DNA of 64,000 nt from CAZOOM01 sp964460795 (GTDB taxonomy: Bacteria; Omnitrophota; Omnitrophia; Omnitrophales; Aquincolibacteriaceae). Of this stretch, positions 1 through 8,295 are shown in pieces. The notes beneath the pieces were generated by a model. It had not been told where the DNA came from. It was given only the letters and a program-made list of their open reading frames with translations, and did not search any database. Where the stretch lies: the NCBI GenBank assembly GCA_964460795.1, contig CAYWRU010000007.1:1-64000 (forward strand), read 5' to 3'. The position numbers were made by a program, and so were the translations under genes. Positions within the stretch are counted from its first letter, which is position 1, and each line of letters opens with the position of its first letter.

Positions 1-88
1 CTCCCCTTGTGGGAGAGGGCAGGGTGAGGGGAAAATTGAAGAAAGCCCCTCATCCCGACCTTCTCCCGCACGGGGGAGAAGGGGGGAA
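1..88. repeat. Degenerate palindromic element (CTCCC/GGGAG words)
   Basis: The left arm is rich in CTCCCC, GGGAG and GAGGGG words and the right arm repeats their complements (CCCCTC, CTCCC, GGGGAG), so the stretch can fold into a long imperfect hairpin. It lies just past the 3' end of the minus-strand MFS gene and could act as its terminator, but it lacks a clean T-run. It belongs to the same style of element seen at many other gaps in the window. Confidence 0.6.
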
Positions 89-117
89 CAAAGAAAATCT
101 GCAGAACTCGAGTTAGA

Positions 118-1536
118 TTATTTTTCTTCCATCTCCGGATTTCTTCGTGTGTCTGTAGATTTTGCCGCGGGATCCTTAAGCCATTCGGGTTTTGAAAAAA
201 AGGACCGGTTCTCCGCCGACTCACTTTCTCCCAAAAGAAAACGGAACGACATCATGTTGAAAAAGCGCTGCAGATTTGCCTGCGGCGCTTCGAGAGTCCG
301 CACCTCGTGAAACTTCCTTCCCAAAATAAGCGAGGAGAGGGCTCTAAGAATTGCTGAAATAAGAAAGAGACAGAGAATGCGAGAGTGCAGGAGCGGGGGT
401 AAATGTTCTGCCAGGAATCCGCCGAGAGAAGCCCCTAAGAAAATCGCAATGCCGTTGATGAGATAAAAATAACTGAGGCAGCGCGTGCGTTTGGAGGGGC
501 TGACCGCATCATAGATGAAATTGAGAAGACATAAGTTGAATCCTGCCCAAAAAAATCCTGATAACATTTCAAAAAAGCAGAGTACGGCGAAGTTTTGGGT
601 GAGAATCCAATAAAGCGGGATGACGGGAATAAAAAGGGAGGTGAGTCGAAGGACTTGAACATTGCCTGCGCGATCCGCCCAATGTCCCCAGAACGGATAA
701 CCCACCAGGCTGGCCAGAATCAGAAGCACTTGCATGATGAAGTACTGTAAATAGGAAAAATGGAGTTCGCGGAACATATAGACGCTGAAATAAGGCCCTG
801 CCAGATTAGTCGCAAAAGAAATGGCCGCAACAAAAAGAACAAACTTCACAAAATTACTTTTCTGCATCCGTCGGACAAACATCCAAAAAGTAAAATGATC
901 TTGAGGCGCTTGAGGAATCGGGACCGGCTGCATTTTTGCCATGAGCCAGGCGGAAAGAAATCGGGACACGGCCATGATGAGGCAAACCAGAAAAAATCCT
1001 GCTGCCAAAGAAACTGAATGCAGCGCGTAAAGAATCAATCCCGCAGCGGCAACGGCGGCCATGGTGGCCTGTCCCTGGATTTGAGACCGCCATCCAAAAT
1101 ATTTTCCGCGTTCTTCAGGCGGAAGGTATTGGCTCACGAGTGCAGCCCACACGGTTTGGATGATGTTGGCGAGGATGCGAAAGACTCCGATCAGAATGAT
1201 CAATAGTTCGACACGGCCCGAGTACGATGTGAGAGGAAGTAAACAAATGGGGACAAGAAGTCCGGCTTGAATAGTCGAGGCCACGACCAGAAACCGGAGA
1301 TGACTTCCCAAGAGTGCCACCAGCTCCACGGAAAAAAGCTGGGCCAGCGATCCGAGTAAATTTGGGATGGCCACCAAAAGTCCAACTTGGACCGGCGTGG
1401 CTCCTAAAAATAGCGCGAGAGGAATAAGGTAATAATCAATCACAGCTTGCATGACCGAAGCCGGAATGCCTTCCTTCCAGGAAATATTCAGACTCTGAAG
1501 ATAGGGAAAACGTGAGGAGGAATCAGGGACGGGCAT
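118..1536 (-). CDS. MFS-type transporter
   Basis: This is a polytopic inner-membrane protein of about 472 residues with roughly twelve hydrophobic segments and an MFS-like linker containing the basic stretch PPEERGKYFGWR after segment 4, as in major facilitator superfamily exporters. The substrate cannot be told from sequence. An in-frame ATG at 1617 would give 499 residues, but it would overlap the upstream ligase gene by 95 bases and its extra 27 residues are polar and lie before the first membrane segment. The start at 1536 leaves a 14-base overlap and is preferred. No strong ribosome binding site is visible at either start. It probably forms a two-gene unit with the upstream ligase-like gene. 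Confidence 0.75.
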   Translation of the reverse strand: MPVPDSSSRFPYLQSLNISWKEGIPASVMQAVIDYYLIPLALFLGATPVQVGLLVAIPNLLGSLAQLFSVELVALLGSHLRFLVVASTIQAGLLVPICLLPLTSYSGRVELLIILIGVFRILANIIQTVWAALVSQYLPPEERGKYFGWRSQIQGQATMAAVAAAGLILYALHSVSLAAGFFLVCLIMAVSRFLSAWLMAKMQPVPIPQAPQDHFTFWMFVRRMQKSNFVKFVLFVAAISFATNLAGPYFSVYMFRELHFSYLQYFIMQVLLILASLVGYPFWGHWADRAGNVQVLRLTSLFIPVIPLYWILTQNFAVLCFFEMLSGFFWAGFNLCLLNFIYDAVSPSKRTRCLSYFYLINGIAIFLGASLGGFLAEHLPPLLHSRILCLFLISAILRALSSLILGRKFHEVRTLEAPQANLQRFFNMMSFRFLLGESESAENRSFFSKPEWLKDPAAKSTDTRRNPEMEEK

Positions 1537-2635
1537 GTTTACGTCCAAGCCAGGTGCGCTGAATGGAGGGAAGCTTGACGCCGAGCCGCTGTGCGAATCG
1601 TTCAAACGTATTTCCATCTAAAAGCTCTTCAATGGCCGGTGAGTATTTTTTTGCGAATTGAATCTGCCAGGTAGGAAGATGACGCTTCCGGCAGCGGATC
1701 GCAGCTTTTCGGATTACTTCGGCCTGATTCCAGCCCCGCTTCAGATATTTAAAAATCCGCAGCACATCTTCGGGGATATCCAGCTCGCGAAGCTCTTCAT
1801 CATATTTGCGAAAAAAAAGATCCACGTAGCGAGGGACCGGGATCCAGTGATTGGCCCAAACCAGGCGCGCCTTGGTTCCAAGGCGAATGGCTTGATCGCG
1901 TGCGTTTAAATAATTCGTGTGTGTGGAAACATTCAGGATGGGTTTGGGCTTCAGCCAGTAGCGAGTGACGGCCATACAGACCGCAAGGCACGCGGTCAAA
2001 TATTCCGGAAGCGAACTATCAAGGGCCCGGATTTCCAGCGTGGGAGGTTTTCGCGAATTGCCTTTATTAAAATTGATCTCGCGGAAATGGTCTTTAAAGA
2101 GTCGTTCAGTTTTGGTGATTTTAAAATATTTTTTAGTACCGAGAAGCAAGCGGTTGGAGGCATGCGGTGTGATTTTCTCTCGCCAGACCGGAGAATTGGC
2201 TGAAAGCACCATGAGAAAGGGGAGATGACCGTGAAGATAGCGGTAGAGACGTTTAGCTTCCGGATACGTGATGCCGTGCTTGCCCAATCCAATATGAATA
2301 TGGCTGCCGGCAAAGCGGTCTATCCATCCTCCGGCCGGAAAAATAGCGAGTTCGTGAGTTTCGCCATTCGTTTCCCGGAACTTGGTGTATTTTCTGAGAC
2401 TGTTTTTCAATAAAAAAAGAGCTTCCCGAAGCGTCGTAAAGGGTTTGCTATTAAACTCCAGGCCGATCGAATCGTCTTTGGTGAATCGCTCACCTTTTTC
2501 AATCACGCCGCGGCGAGGAAAATGCAATTCTCGGCAAATTCGGTTCTCCGGAATATCAATCGAGTAGGCTTCAAGTTCTACGCCCAAGGTGGGGAGTTCT
2601 TTTTTTGATTTGCGTTTACGTTGAGGGTTCGGCAT
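1523..2635 (-). CDS. GCS2-like carboxylate-amine ligase (glutamate-cysteine ligase family)
   Basis: The 370-residue cytosolic protein begins, after a basic N-terminus, with the typical GVELE acidic motif near residue 19 and has SHIHIGLG near residue 130. These are metal/ATP-binding signatures of glutamate-cysteine ligase family 2 and related amidoligases in the glutamine synthetase clan. The family joins an amino acid carboxylate to an amine using ATP; the actual substrates here are unknown. The gene runs into the MFS gene, which suggests export or import of the product or substrate. It could also be an amidoligase of peptide modification. Confidence 0.65.
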   Translation of the reverse strand: MPNPQRKRKSKKELPTLGVELEAYSIDIPENRICRELHFPRRGVIEKGERFTKDDSIGLEFNSKPFTTLREALFLLKNSLRKYTKFRETNGETHELAIFPAGGWIDRFAGSHIHIGLGKHGITYPEAKRLYRYLHGHLPFLMVLSANSPVWREKITPHASNRLLLGTKKYFKITKTERLFKDHFREINFNKGNSRKPPTLEIRALDSSLPEYLTACLAVCMAVTRYWLKPKPILNVSTHTNYLNARDQAIRLGTKARLVWANHWIPVPRYVDLFFRKYDEELRELDIPEDVLRIFKYLKRGWNQAEVIRKAAIRCRKRHLPTWQIQFAKKYSPAIEELLDGNTFERFAQRLGVKLPSIQRTWLGRKHARP

Positions 2636-2726
2636 GAAAAAAATCTTTCAAAAATAAGACGTATGATTTCGGATAATTGAAGCGGAAATCATAGCAAAAG
2701 CCCCTCAAAATTCAAGTTTCCTTGAA

Positions 2727-2827
2727 TGATCGCTCAGTGAATCAGTGGCTCTGTGGCTTAGTGACTCGAAACCGTTAAACTACCGATCCACTGATCCACT
2801 GAATCACCGAGTCACCGTCACTGAGTC
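2727..2827. repeat. Degenerate palindromic element (CAGTGA/TCACTG words)
   Basis: The left arm repeats words such as CAGTGAATCAGTGG and TTAGTGACTC; the right arm carries the complements CCACTGATCCACTGAATCAC and GTCACTGAGTCAC. It separates the divergent ligase and mgtE genes and ends about 25 bases before the mgtE promoter. Confidence 0.65.
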
Positions 2828-2851
2828 ACAAGACTCCTGTTCTCGGGGAGA

Positions 2852-2880
2852 TTGCAATAGGCAGAGGTCGTCTCTATAAT
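2852..2880 (+). promoter_or_regulatory. Sigma-70-type promoter of mgtE
   Basis: TTGCAA (2852-2857) and TATAAT (2875-2880) are separated by 17 bases, an almost ideal housekeeping promoter. Transcription would start near 2887, giving a short leader of under 20 bases. That leaves no room for a magnesium riboswitch. Confidence 0.75.
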
Positions 2881-2903
2881 GGCCCTCAATTTTGGAGACG
2901 TTC

Positions 2904-4214
2904 ATGGAAGAAAATTCATCGTTGATGCCTTTGGTTCAGCGCTACTGCGAAAATGATCCGGCTTCAGCGGCTCGCCATCTTCAGGCCCTGGAGGAAGAAC
3001 GTGCGGCGGAGGTTTTAAAGACCCTGCCGACTTTAGTGGCCGCGCGTTTGATTCAGCATTTTGCCGATCCCTTTGCGGCCGAGGTCTTAAAGTATCTCGA
3101 AGCCGACCATCTGCGGGATGTGGTGGATAACCTCGATGCTCAGGATGCGGCCAGCTTGTTTCTTCACTTATCAAAAGAGAACCGCGAGCGGTGTTTAAAT
3201 TATCTCTCCGACCGGAAAAAACGCGAGATCCAGGAAATTTTGACCTATCCGGAAAATAGCGCGGGCCGCATCATGTCGACAGATTTTCTCGCCTTTCATT
3301 CCGATCTTCAAGTCAAGGATGTGGTTCATAAAATCCGTCTTGCAGTCCAAAAAGGGACCAAGGCCTCTTATGTTTATGTGGTGGACAGCAAGAACCATCT
3401 CCTGGGCGTTTTGAATATGCGAGACATGGTGATTGCTGATGATCATGCCAGTCTGGGATCCATCGTACGTCAGCAGCTTTTTACCATTGATTGCTTTATG
3501 GACCGGGAACAAGTCGCACAGGAGCTTGCCACGCGCCATTTTTTTGCCGCCCCGGTGGTGGACAGCGAAAATCGTATGCTGGGCGTGGTCCGTGCGGAAC
3601 AGCTCCTGGAAGATGTCCAGGAAGAGGCTACTGAAGATCTTCAAAAAATGTTCGGTGCAAGCGGAGACGAACGCGTTTTTTCTCCGATCTTATTTTCCTT
3701 AAAGACCCGCTTGCCCTGGCTCCATATTAATCTGGCGACGGCTTTTCTGGCCGGTGCCGTGGTGGCTATCTTTCAGGATTTCATCGGAAAATTTCCTGTT
3801 CTAGCCATTTATCTTCCAGTGGTAGCCGGACAGGGAGGAAATGCGGGTGCTCAGTCTTTAGCCGTGGTGATGCGCGGTCTCGTGATGCGGGAAATTCCCA
3901 CGCGAAAGATCTGGAGACTTCTTTTTAAAGAAACTTTGATTGGGATGCTTAACGGAATCGTGATTGGGCTTGTGACTGCGCTGGCGGCCTGGCTGTGGCA
4001 GGGGAATCCTACGCTGGGACTTGTGGTGGGACTTGGTATGTTTGTAAATTTAGCCATTGCCGGATTTTCAGGCGCTGCGATTCCGATTACCATGAAAGCG
4101 GTGGGGCTTGATCCGGCTCAGTGTTCCAATATTATTTTGACCACGATCACCGATGTGATGGGATTTTTGGCGTTTTTAGGACTCGCTATGTTTTTTCAAC
4201 ACCAACTCATGTAG
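2904..4214 (+). CDS. mgtE: Magnesium transporter MgtE
   Basis: The 436-residue protein has the full MgtE order: an acidic helical N-domain (about 5-130), a pair of CBS domains (about 135-250) that sense cytosolic magnesium, and a C-terminal pore domain with about five membrane segments containing the characteristic YLPVVAGQGGNAGAQSL. A TTG four codons upstream (2892) is possible, but GGAG at 2894-2897 is spaced properly for the ATG at 2904. It is followed nine bases later by terC, probably on the same transcript. Confidence 0.95.
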   Translation: MEENSSLMPLVQRYCENDPASAARHLQALEEERAAEVLKTLPTLVAARLIQHFADPFAAEVLKYLEADHLRDVVDNLDAQDAASLFLHLSKENRERCLNYLSDRKKREIQEILTYPENSAGRIMSTDFLAFHSDLQVKDVVHKIRLAVQKGTKASYVYVVDSKNHLLGVLNMRDMVIADDHASLGSIVRQQLFTIDCFMDREQVAQELATRHFFAAPVVDSENRMLGVVRAEQLLEDVQEEATEDLQKMFGASGDERVFSPILFSLKTRLPWLHINLATAFLAGAVVAIFQDFIGKFPVLAIYLPVVAGQGGNAGAQSLAVVMRGLVMREIPTRKIWRLLFKETLIGMLNGIVIGLVTALAAWLWQGNPTLGLVVGLGMFVNLAIAGFSGAAIPITMKAVGLDPAQCSNIILTTITDVMGFLAFLGLAMFFQHQLM

Positions 4215-4223
4215 GAGGACGTT

Positions 4224-5147
4224 GTGTCGTCTTTTTGGCTTTGGACTCTTTTTAACCTCTTTGTGGTTTTTCTGCTTTATCTTGATCTCGCTGTTTTCCA
4301 CAAAAAAGATCACGAGATTCCCATCAAAGAAGCTTTGCTTTGGAGCGTGATTTGGATTGTGGTGGCATTTATCTTTAACGCAGGCGTCTTTGTTGTGGCC
4401 GGAGCGGATAAAGGCCTTCAGTTTTTTACCGGATATCTTTTGGAACGGTCGCTTAGCGTGGATAATTTATTCGTGTTTCTTCTCATCTTTACGTATTTTC
4501 AAGTTCCGGCCAAATATCATCACAAAATTCTTTTTTGGGGGATCTTAGGTGCTGTATTGACTCGTGCAGCGTTTATTCTCATGGGGGTAGCCTTGATTGA
4601 GCGCTTTCATTGGGTGCTTTATATCATGGGCGGAATCTTGATCTGGTCTGGCTTTAAATTTCTTGTAGGTAAAGATGAAAAGATGGATTTAGAAAAGAAT
4701 CCAGTGCTCAAAATGGCTCGAAAAGTGATTCCCGTCATATCGGAATATGATAGCGGAAAATTTTTCTTGAAACGAAATGGAAAGCTCTTCGCGACGAGTC
4801 TTTTTATTGTCTTGGTCGTGATTGAGTCGACCGACGTGGTTTTTGCCGTGGATTCGATTCCCGCAATTTTATCCATTACCCGGGATTCCTTTATCGTTTA
4901 TAGCTCTAACATATTTGCTATTTTGGGACTTCGCGCCCTTTATTTTGCTTTGGCAGGACTCATGAAAGCGTTTGTTTATCTCAATTATGGTCTTGGGGTT
5001 ATTTTGATTTTTGTTGGAGTCAAAATGCTGATCGAATCCTGGATCCATATTCCCACAGGGGTGGCCTTGGGATTTTTGGTGGTGGTCATGGCGCTATCAA
5101 TGATTGCCTCGGTTCTTTTCCCCAAAAAAGAATCAAGCCACGGCTAA
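4224..5147 (+). CDS. TerC/Alx family integral membrane protein
   Basis: This 307-residue protein has seven to nine hydrophobic helices with the conserved acidic motifs ERSLSVDNLFVF (near residue 73) and ESTDVVFAVDSIP (near residue 200) that define the TerC/Alx family. Members are linked to metal ion homeostasis, especially manganese efflux, and to tellurium resistance or pH response. GTG is the start, with a strong AGGAGG six bases upstream overlapping the end of mgtE. Pairing with mgtE fits a divalent-cation role. Confidence 0.9.
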   Translation: MSSFWLWTLFNLFVVFLLYLDLAVFHKKDHEIPIKEALLWSVIWIVVAFIFNAGVFVVAGADKGLQFFTGYLLERSLSVDNLFVFLLIFTYFQVPAKYHHKILFWGILGAVLTRAAFILMGVALIERFHWVLYIMGGILIWSGFKFLVGKDEKMDLEKNPVLKMARKVIPVISEYDSGKFFLKRNGKLFATSLFIVLVVIESTDVVFAVDSIPAILSITRDSFIVYSSNIFAILGLRALYFALAGLMKAFVYLNYGLGVILIFVGVKMLIESWIHIPTGVALGFLVVVMALSMIASVLFPKKESSHG

Positions 5148-5522
5148 TTTAGCTCGTACGTATACTATAAAAAGTTTCTTTGTGTTAAAGAAGAAAAGCC
5201 ACTTCAGTTTTTCGTTGATATGCTTTCTCGAAAACTCCTACCTGCTCAGACACGCTCGTTTCCGCTAATCGCGGAAACTCGCAACTCGCAGGACAGGAGT
5301 TTTCTCAAAGCAAATCGCAAGCTTTGAGAGGGAGATGCGTCGGCGAGTTCCGAGTCTGCGAGGGTGTGTGAACCGAAAATCTCCCTTGAAAAGCAGTAGA
5401 ATAAAACGACGGTTTGCTATAAAAAGATTCTTTCTGCTAAAGAAAACATAGAAAAAAGTCGCAAATTTCAAATATTCCGCTAAAATACGGATCCATTAAC
5501 CATTGCCTCGGAGAAAAGGTTC
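5148..5522. other. Non-coding region with nested hairpins upstream of cydA
   Basis: No credible gene is present. GAAAACTCCT (5230-5239) can pair with AGGAGTTTTC (5295-5304), with ACCTGC/GCAGG extending the stem. Inside it GTTTCCGC (5258-5265) pairs with GCGGAAAC (5271-5278). Next to it CTCAAAGC (5304-5311) pairs with GCTTTGAG (5321-5328). An imperfect copy of the sequence around 5166-5190 recurs at 5416-5440 (CTATAAAAAG-TTCTTT). The region may hold a structured leader or a small REP-like element; no clear promoter was found. Confidence 0.5.
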
Positions 5523-6872
5523 ATGGATCCTGTTATTCTGTCCCGCATCCAGTTTGCCGTCACCATTGCCTTTCACTATATTTTTCCGCCCATCTCCATC
5601 GGTCTCGGACTCATCCTGATGATCATGGAAGGGATTTATCTCAAAACGAAAGATCCTGTGTATGAACAAATGACCCGCTTTTGGGTCAAGATCTTTGGCC
5701 TGGTTTTTTCCATTGGGGTGGCGACTGGGATTGTGATGGAATTCCAGTTTGGGACGAACTGGGCGCCGTACTCGCGCTATGTGGGCGATGTGTTTGGAAG
5801 TGCTTTGGCCGCGGAAGGAATTTTTGCTTTCTTTCTAGAATCCGGATTTTTAGCTCTGCTTCTTTTTGGCTGGAACCGTGTCGGCCCCAAAACTCATTTC
5901 TTTGCAACGTGCATGGTCGCGTTAGGATCCATGTTTAGCGCGGTCTGGATTGTGGTGGCCAATTCCTGGATGCAGACGCCGGCCGGATTTCATATCGTGA
6001 ATACGCCGACAGGACAGCGAGCCGAAATCACAGATTTCTGGGCCATGGTTTGGAATCCCTCTTCGCTGGATCGCCTGAGTCATGTGATTGTCGGAGCTTG
6101 GCAGGCAGGCGCGTGGTTTGTGTTGAGCGTGAGTGCGTATTATCTTCTCAAAAAACGCCATGAAGAATTTGCCAAGCGCAGCCTGAAGATTGGACTTGGG
6201 CTTGCCTTGGTGGCTTCTCTGGGGCAACTGATTACCGGACATTCAAATGCGATCATGGTCAGTAAATATCAGCCGGCCAAACTCGCGGCCTTTGAAGGCC
6301 ACTTTGAAGCCGAGGCTCCGGCCGCGCTCAATTTATTCGGATGGGTGAATAAGGATCTTGAAAAAGTCGAGTATGCAGTGAGTCTTCCCGGATTTTTAAG
6401 TTATCTCGTTCATTTTGATTTTACGAAACCTGTCAAAGGCCTGCGGTCTTTTCCGAAGGAAGATTGGCCGCCGCTTCAAATCACTTTTCAGACTTATCAC
6501 GCTATGATTGCGATTGGAATGGTGTTGATTGCCCTGAGTGTCCTGGGAGTTTTTCTGGCCTGGCGGGGAAATTTATTTACTTCGGTTTGGTATCTGAAAA
6601 TTTTAGTACCGGCCGTACTTTTACCCCAATTGGGCAATCAGCTTGGATGGGCGGCTGCGGAAGTGGGGCGTCAGCCTTGGATTGTCTACGGACTTATGCG
6701 AACCGCTCACGGCGTGTCGCGCAATGTGAATGGCGGCGAAATTTTGGCCTCTCTAATCTTATTCACCTTCATCTATCTGCTGCTTTTTGTCCTTTTTATT
6801 TATCTTCTCGATCAAAAAATTCAAAAAGGCCCAGAAGACGAATCGTTATCGGAAACACACCACCGTGCTTAA
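5523..6872 (+). CDS. cydA: Cytochrome bd ubiquinol oxidase subunit I
   Basis: The 449-residue membrane protein matches CydA, the subunit that carries hemes b558, b595 and d and oxidises quinol at low oxygen. Visible hallmarks are the N-terminal FAVTIAFHYIFPP with the first heme-ligand histidine, the FGTNWAPYSRYVGDVFG segment, LSHVIVGAWQAGAW with a second histidine, and GRQPWIVYGLMRT near the C-terminal part. The length indicates the short Q-loop form. cydB follows after a 144-base palindromic spacer; no cydX-like small gene was seen. Confidence 0.95.
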   Translation: MDPVILSRIQFAVTIAFHYIFPPISIGLGLILMIMEGIYLKTKDPVYEQMTRFWVKIFGLVFSIGVATGIVMEFQFGTNWAPYSRYVGDVFGSALAAEGIFAFFLESGFLALLLFGWNRVGPKTHFFATCMVALGSMFSAVWIVVANSWMQTPAGFHIVNTPTGQRAEITDFWAMVWNPSSLDRLSHVIVGAWQAGAWFVLSVSAYYLLKKRHEEFAKRSLKIGLGLALVASLGQLITGHSNAIMVSKYQPAKLAAFEGHFEAEAPAALNLFGWVNKDLEKVEYAVSLPGFLSYLVHFDFTKPVKGLRSFPKEDWPPLQITFQTYHAMIAIGMVLIALSVLGVFLAWRGNLFTSVWYLKILVPAVLLPQLGNQLGWAAAEVGRQPWIVYGLMRTAHGVSRNVNGGEILASLILFTFIYLLLFVLFIYLLDQKIQKGPEDESLSETHHRA

Positions 6873-6887
6873 ACGTATGAGTCGCGC

Positions 6888-7012
6888 AAATTCCAAAATC
6901 CAAATGCCAAGCACCAAACAATGCACAAACTCCAAATACCAATTTCTAATCAAGCATGTGAATTCGAGTGTCAGTTTTTTGGGATTTGGTGCTTGGATTT
7001 TGGGATTTAACA
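6888..7012. repeat. Degenerate palindromic element (CCAAAT/ATTTGG words) between cydA and cydB
   Basis: The left arm consists of CCAAA-type words (TTCCAAAATCCAAATGCC, AGCACCAAACAATG); the right arm contains GGGATTTGGTGCTTGG and TTTTGGGATTT. They are mutually complementary and can form a long hairpin in the cydAB mRNA. The same word set recurs at 32630, 51545 and 62815. Confidence 0.7.
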
Positions 7013-7016
7013 ATCT

Positions 7017-8045
7017 ATGAATATTTCTTTTGATCTCAATACTATTTGGTTTTTGCTGGTGGGCGTTCTCTTTACGGGATACGCCATCTTGGACGGTTTT
7101 GATCTTGGGGTGGGGGCGCTCCATCTTTTTTCCAAGAATGATCGGGACCGACGGACACTCCTGAATGCCATTGGTCCGGTCTGGGATGGAAATGAAGTGT
7201 GGCTTGTGACGGGAGGAGGCGCTCTTTTTGCCGCGTTTCCCAATGTCTACGCCACGATTTTCTCTGGATTTTATCTCGCCATGATCCTGCTTCTTTTTGC
7301 TTTGATCTTTCGGGCCGTGGCCATTGAATTTCGAAGTAAGAAATCAGGCGCCGCCTGGCGCGCGGCTTGGGATAGGGCCTTCAGCATTTCCAGCATTACC
7401 GCTGCGTTACTCATCGGAGTGGCGCTTGGAAATCTGGCGTGGGGAGTTCCGATTGACTCGAGCGGAGAGTTTGCGGGAAATTTCTTGAGTCTTCTTCATC
7501 CCTATGCGCTCTTAGTCGGAATTTTTACGGTCGCACTTTTTATGATGCACGGCGCCATCTTTGCTCTTATGAAAACCGAAGGGGGATTTCAGAATCAGAT
7601 CCGCATCTGGGTTCATAATAGCATGATTTTTTTTGTGGTCATGTACGGGATTGTGACTTTAGCCACGCTTCTTTATGTACCCCACATGGCGCATGTGATT
7701 CGCGATCATCCGATTCTTTTTATCATTCCGCTGGCAAGTCTTTTAGCCGTTGCCAATATCCCGCGTGAGATTCATAAAGGACGCGAGGGCATGGCCTTTA
7801 TTTCATCGTGCTTTGTAATTGTGATTCTCATGCTTCTTTTTGGTGTTCATATGTATCCCTCGCTGGTTTTTTCTTTGCCGATTCCGGAACATAGTTTGAC
7901 GATTTACAACGCAGCCTCGTCTCTCAAAACTCTCAAAATCATGCTCATCATTGCGCTCATGGGCATGCCTCTCGTGATTGCTTATACGGTCAGCATCTAC
8001 TGGATTTTCCGCGGAAAAGTGAAACTCGACACCACGAGCTACTAG
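7017..8045 (+). CDS. cydB: Cytochrome bd ubiquinol oxidase subunit II
   Basis: At 342 residues this is a normal-length CydB with about eight membrane helices. The N-terminal YAILDGFDLGVGAL and the WDGNEVWLVTGGGALFAAFP motif are diagnostic. It forms the bd oxidase heterodimer with CydA. The ATG directly follows the palindromic spacer without an obvious ribosome binding site, so translation may depend on mRNA folding of that spacer. A rho-independent terminator lies just downstream. Confidence 0.95.
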   Translation: MNISFDLNTIWFLLVGVLFTGYAILDGFDLGVGALHLFSKNDRDRRTLLNAIGPVWDGNEVWLVTGGGALFAAFPNVYATIFSGFYLAMILLLFALIFRAVAIEFRSKKSGAAWRAAWDRAFSISSITAALLIGVALGNLAWGVPIDSSGEFAGNFLSLLHPYALLVGIFTVALFMMHGAIFALMKTEGGFQNQIRIWVHNSMIFFVVMYGIVTLATLLYVPHMAHVIRDHPILFIIPLASLLAVANIPREIHKGREGMAFISSCFVIVILMLLFGVHMYPSLVFSLPIPEHSLTIYNAASSLKTLKIMLIIALMGMPLVIAYTVSIYWIFRGKVKLDTTSY

Positions 8046-8050
8046 TCCAA

Positions 8051-8077
8051 GCCTAGTGACTGATCACGGCTTTTTTT
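8051..8077 (+). terminator. Rho-independent terminator after cydAB
   Basis: GCC plus GTGA (8051-8059, with a TA bulge) pairs with TCAC plus GGC (8064-8070) around a four-base loop, followed by seven T (8071-8077). Confidence 0.8.
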
Positions 8078-8295
8078 AGTCTCTTCAAATCTACTTGTTT
8101 TTGAATTTCCATATCTGTCACCCCCAAGCCCTTCTCAGGCTCTTTAGAGATCTTTAAAGATCGCTAATGCTATAAATAGAGCGCAAAAATTTGTAGATCT
8201 TTGTATTGTCAGGTATTTTTTAATTGGCAGGAAAAAAGAAACAAAAAATAGAACATCGCTAAGAATACAAACCAGGGTTGAGGCGAGAAGAAAAA

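Noticed and set aside
2881..2903. Magnesium riboswitch (M-box or ykkC type) before mgtE
   Set aside because: The promoter lies only about 24 bases before the start codon, leaving no room.
5265..5471. Minus-strand 68-codon frame upstream of cydA
   Set aside because: It spans the hairpin region and gives a low-complexity basic peptide without a ribosome binding site.
8149..8162. Perfect palindrome GATCTTTAAAGATC upstream of the giant gene as an operator
   Set aside because: It is a single copy without nearby promoter boxes; too weak to call.
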